Shown piece after piece: positions 13,722 through 14,042 of a stretch of 14,042 nucleotides of DNA. The DNA is taken from NCBI GenBank assembly GCA_004524515.1, contig SDNV01000073.1, positions 1 to 14,042 on the forward strand, written 5' to 3'. The position numbers and the translations under genes are program-made. Within the stretch, counting starts at the first letter, position 1. Every line of letters begins with the position of its first letter. The notes under the pieces are model-generated. The model worked only from the letters and a program-made list of their open reading frames with translations, made no database searches and was not told where the DNA came from. The DNA comes from Promethearchaeota archaeon. Its GTDB lineage: Archaea > Asgardarchaeota > Lokiarchaeia > Sigynarchaeales > SOKP01.

Positions 13722-14042
13722 TTACTGATTTAAAATTTGTTTTATTTTCTCAATGATTTTACTAAGAATTTTTTTTAAATCAATCTTTCCATTTAGAGAA
13801 GCAGCCCCATCATGACCACCCCCACTACCTTCACATTCCTCGGAAACTTCTTCCAAAATTTTTCCTAAATGTAACCCTGTCTCTACACAAATCCTTTTTT
13901 TTGCTCTCATACTTATTCTAAATTCAGTTTTTTTTTCAGAATACACCATACCTATATCACATCCAATATTTATCAATATGGATGCGACACCTGCTTCAAA
14001 ACTACTGACATGGGTTATTCCTATCAACCAATCTTTCACCCG
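13722..14042 (-). CDS. DHH/DHHA1 family phosphoesterase, C-terminal part
   Basis: The frame is open to the window edge, so only the C-terminal 106 residues are seen; a GTG at 14039 is unlikely to be the start. The segment FEAGVASILINIGCDIGMVYSEKKTEFRISMRAKK followed by a Glu/His-rich helix and GSGGGHDGAA is the DHHA1 domain, whose GGGH motif binds the substrate backbone. The catalytic DHH domain would lie upstream, outside the window. Relatives include archaeal RecJ-like nucleases and nanoRNase/pAp phosphatases; the visible part does not separate these. Confidence 0.8.
   Translation of the reverse strand, partial: RVKDWLIGITHVSSFEAGVASILINIGCDIGMVYSEKKTEFRISMRAKKRICVETGLHLGKILEEVSEECEGSGGGHDGAASLNGKIDLKKILSKIIEKIKQILNQ

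Overview
The window is AT-rich archaeal DNA. Archaeal traits are a four-gene pyruvate:ferredoxin oxidoreductase cluster, a KEOPS subunit of the Cgi121 family, an archaeal ZPR1-type zinc-finger protein, a Tan1-like THUMP protein, Shine-Dalgarno sites of the GGTGAT type, and TATA boxes about 25 nt from several starts (leaderless transcripts). The large zinc-finger/LAGLIDADG protein resembles proteins I associate with Lokiarchaeota-type Asgard archaea, so an Asgard source is my best inference; no marker gene in the window proves it.

Layout. 1-333 (+) is the 3' end of a FAD-dependent oxidoreductase. 433-1672 (-) is a PPi-type 6-phosphofructokinase (PFK) gene interrupted by two inserts of 31 and 30 nt. 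1752-4642 (-) is a translationally coupled gene pair: a helical protein of unknown function, then a 750-residue protein with an N-terminal Cys/His cluster, a LAGLIDADG endonuclease domain and a C-terminal helix-turn-helix. 4734-4925 holds a broken small ORF. 4936-5102 is a second, decayed copy of the promoter and 5' end of the PFK gene, itself carrying a 30-nt insert at the same codon. 5121-5696 (-) is the ZPR1-like protein. 5700-6090 is a non-coding stretch with a TATA box and several inverted repeats that probably form a structured leader. 6091-9219 (+) is the por operon (gamma, delta, alpha, beta). 9289-10498 (+) holds a TsaC/Sua5 protein and a THUMP protein. 10499-13683 (-) is an ECF transporter module (two ATPases, one transmembrane protein) ending in Cgi121. 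13722-14042 (-) is the C-terminal end of a DHH/DHHA1 phosphoesterase.

How the genes fit together. The por enzyme and PFK belong to central carbon metabolism. Sua5 makes threonylcarbamoyl-AMP and Cgi121 is a KEOPS subunit, so both halves of tRNA t6A synthesis are represented, beside a THUMP protein that probably also serves tRNA modification. The ECF module lacks a substrate-binding S component here.

The most unusual part is 433-5102. All three short inserts can be placed between the G and the AC of an Asp codon in a Gly-Gly-Asp motif (GGNGGNG^AC), the most conserved active-site motifs of PFK, and each contains a hairpin. Removing them from the 433-1672 gene restores GGGDCPGLN and GGDDTLG in one frame. 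The LAGLIDADG gene pair lies between the two PFK 5' ends. This looks more like a family of tiny, site-specific intron-like or bypassed elements, perhaps tied to a homing endonuclease, than random decay, but RNA or protein data are needed to decide.
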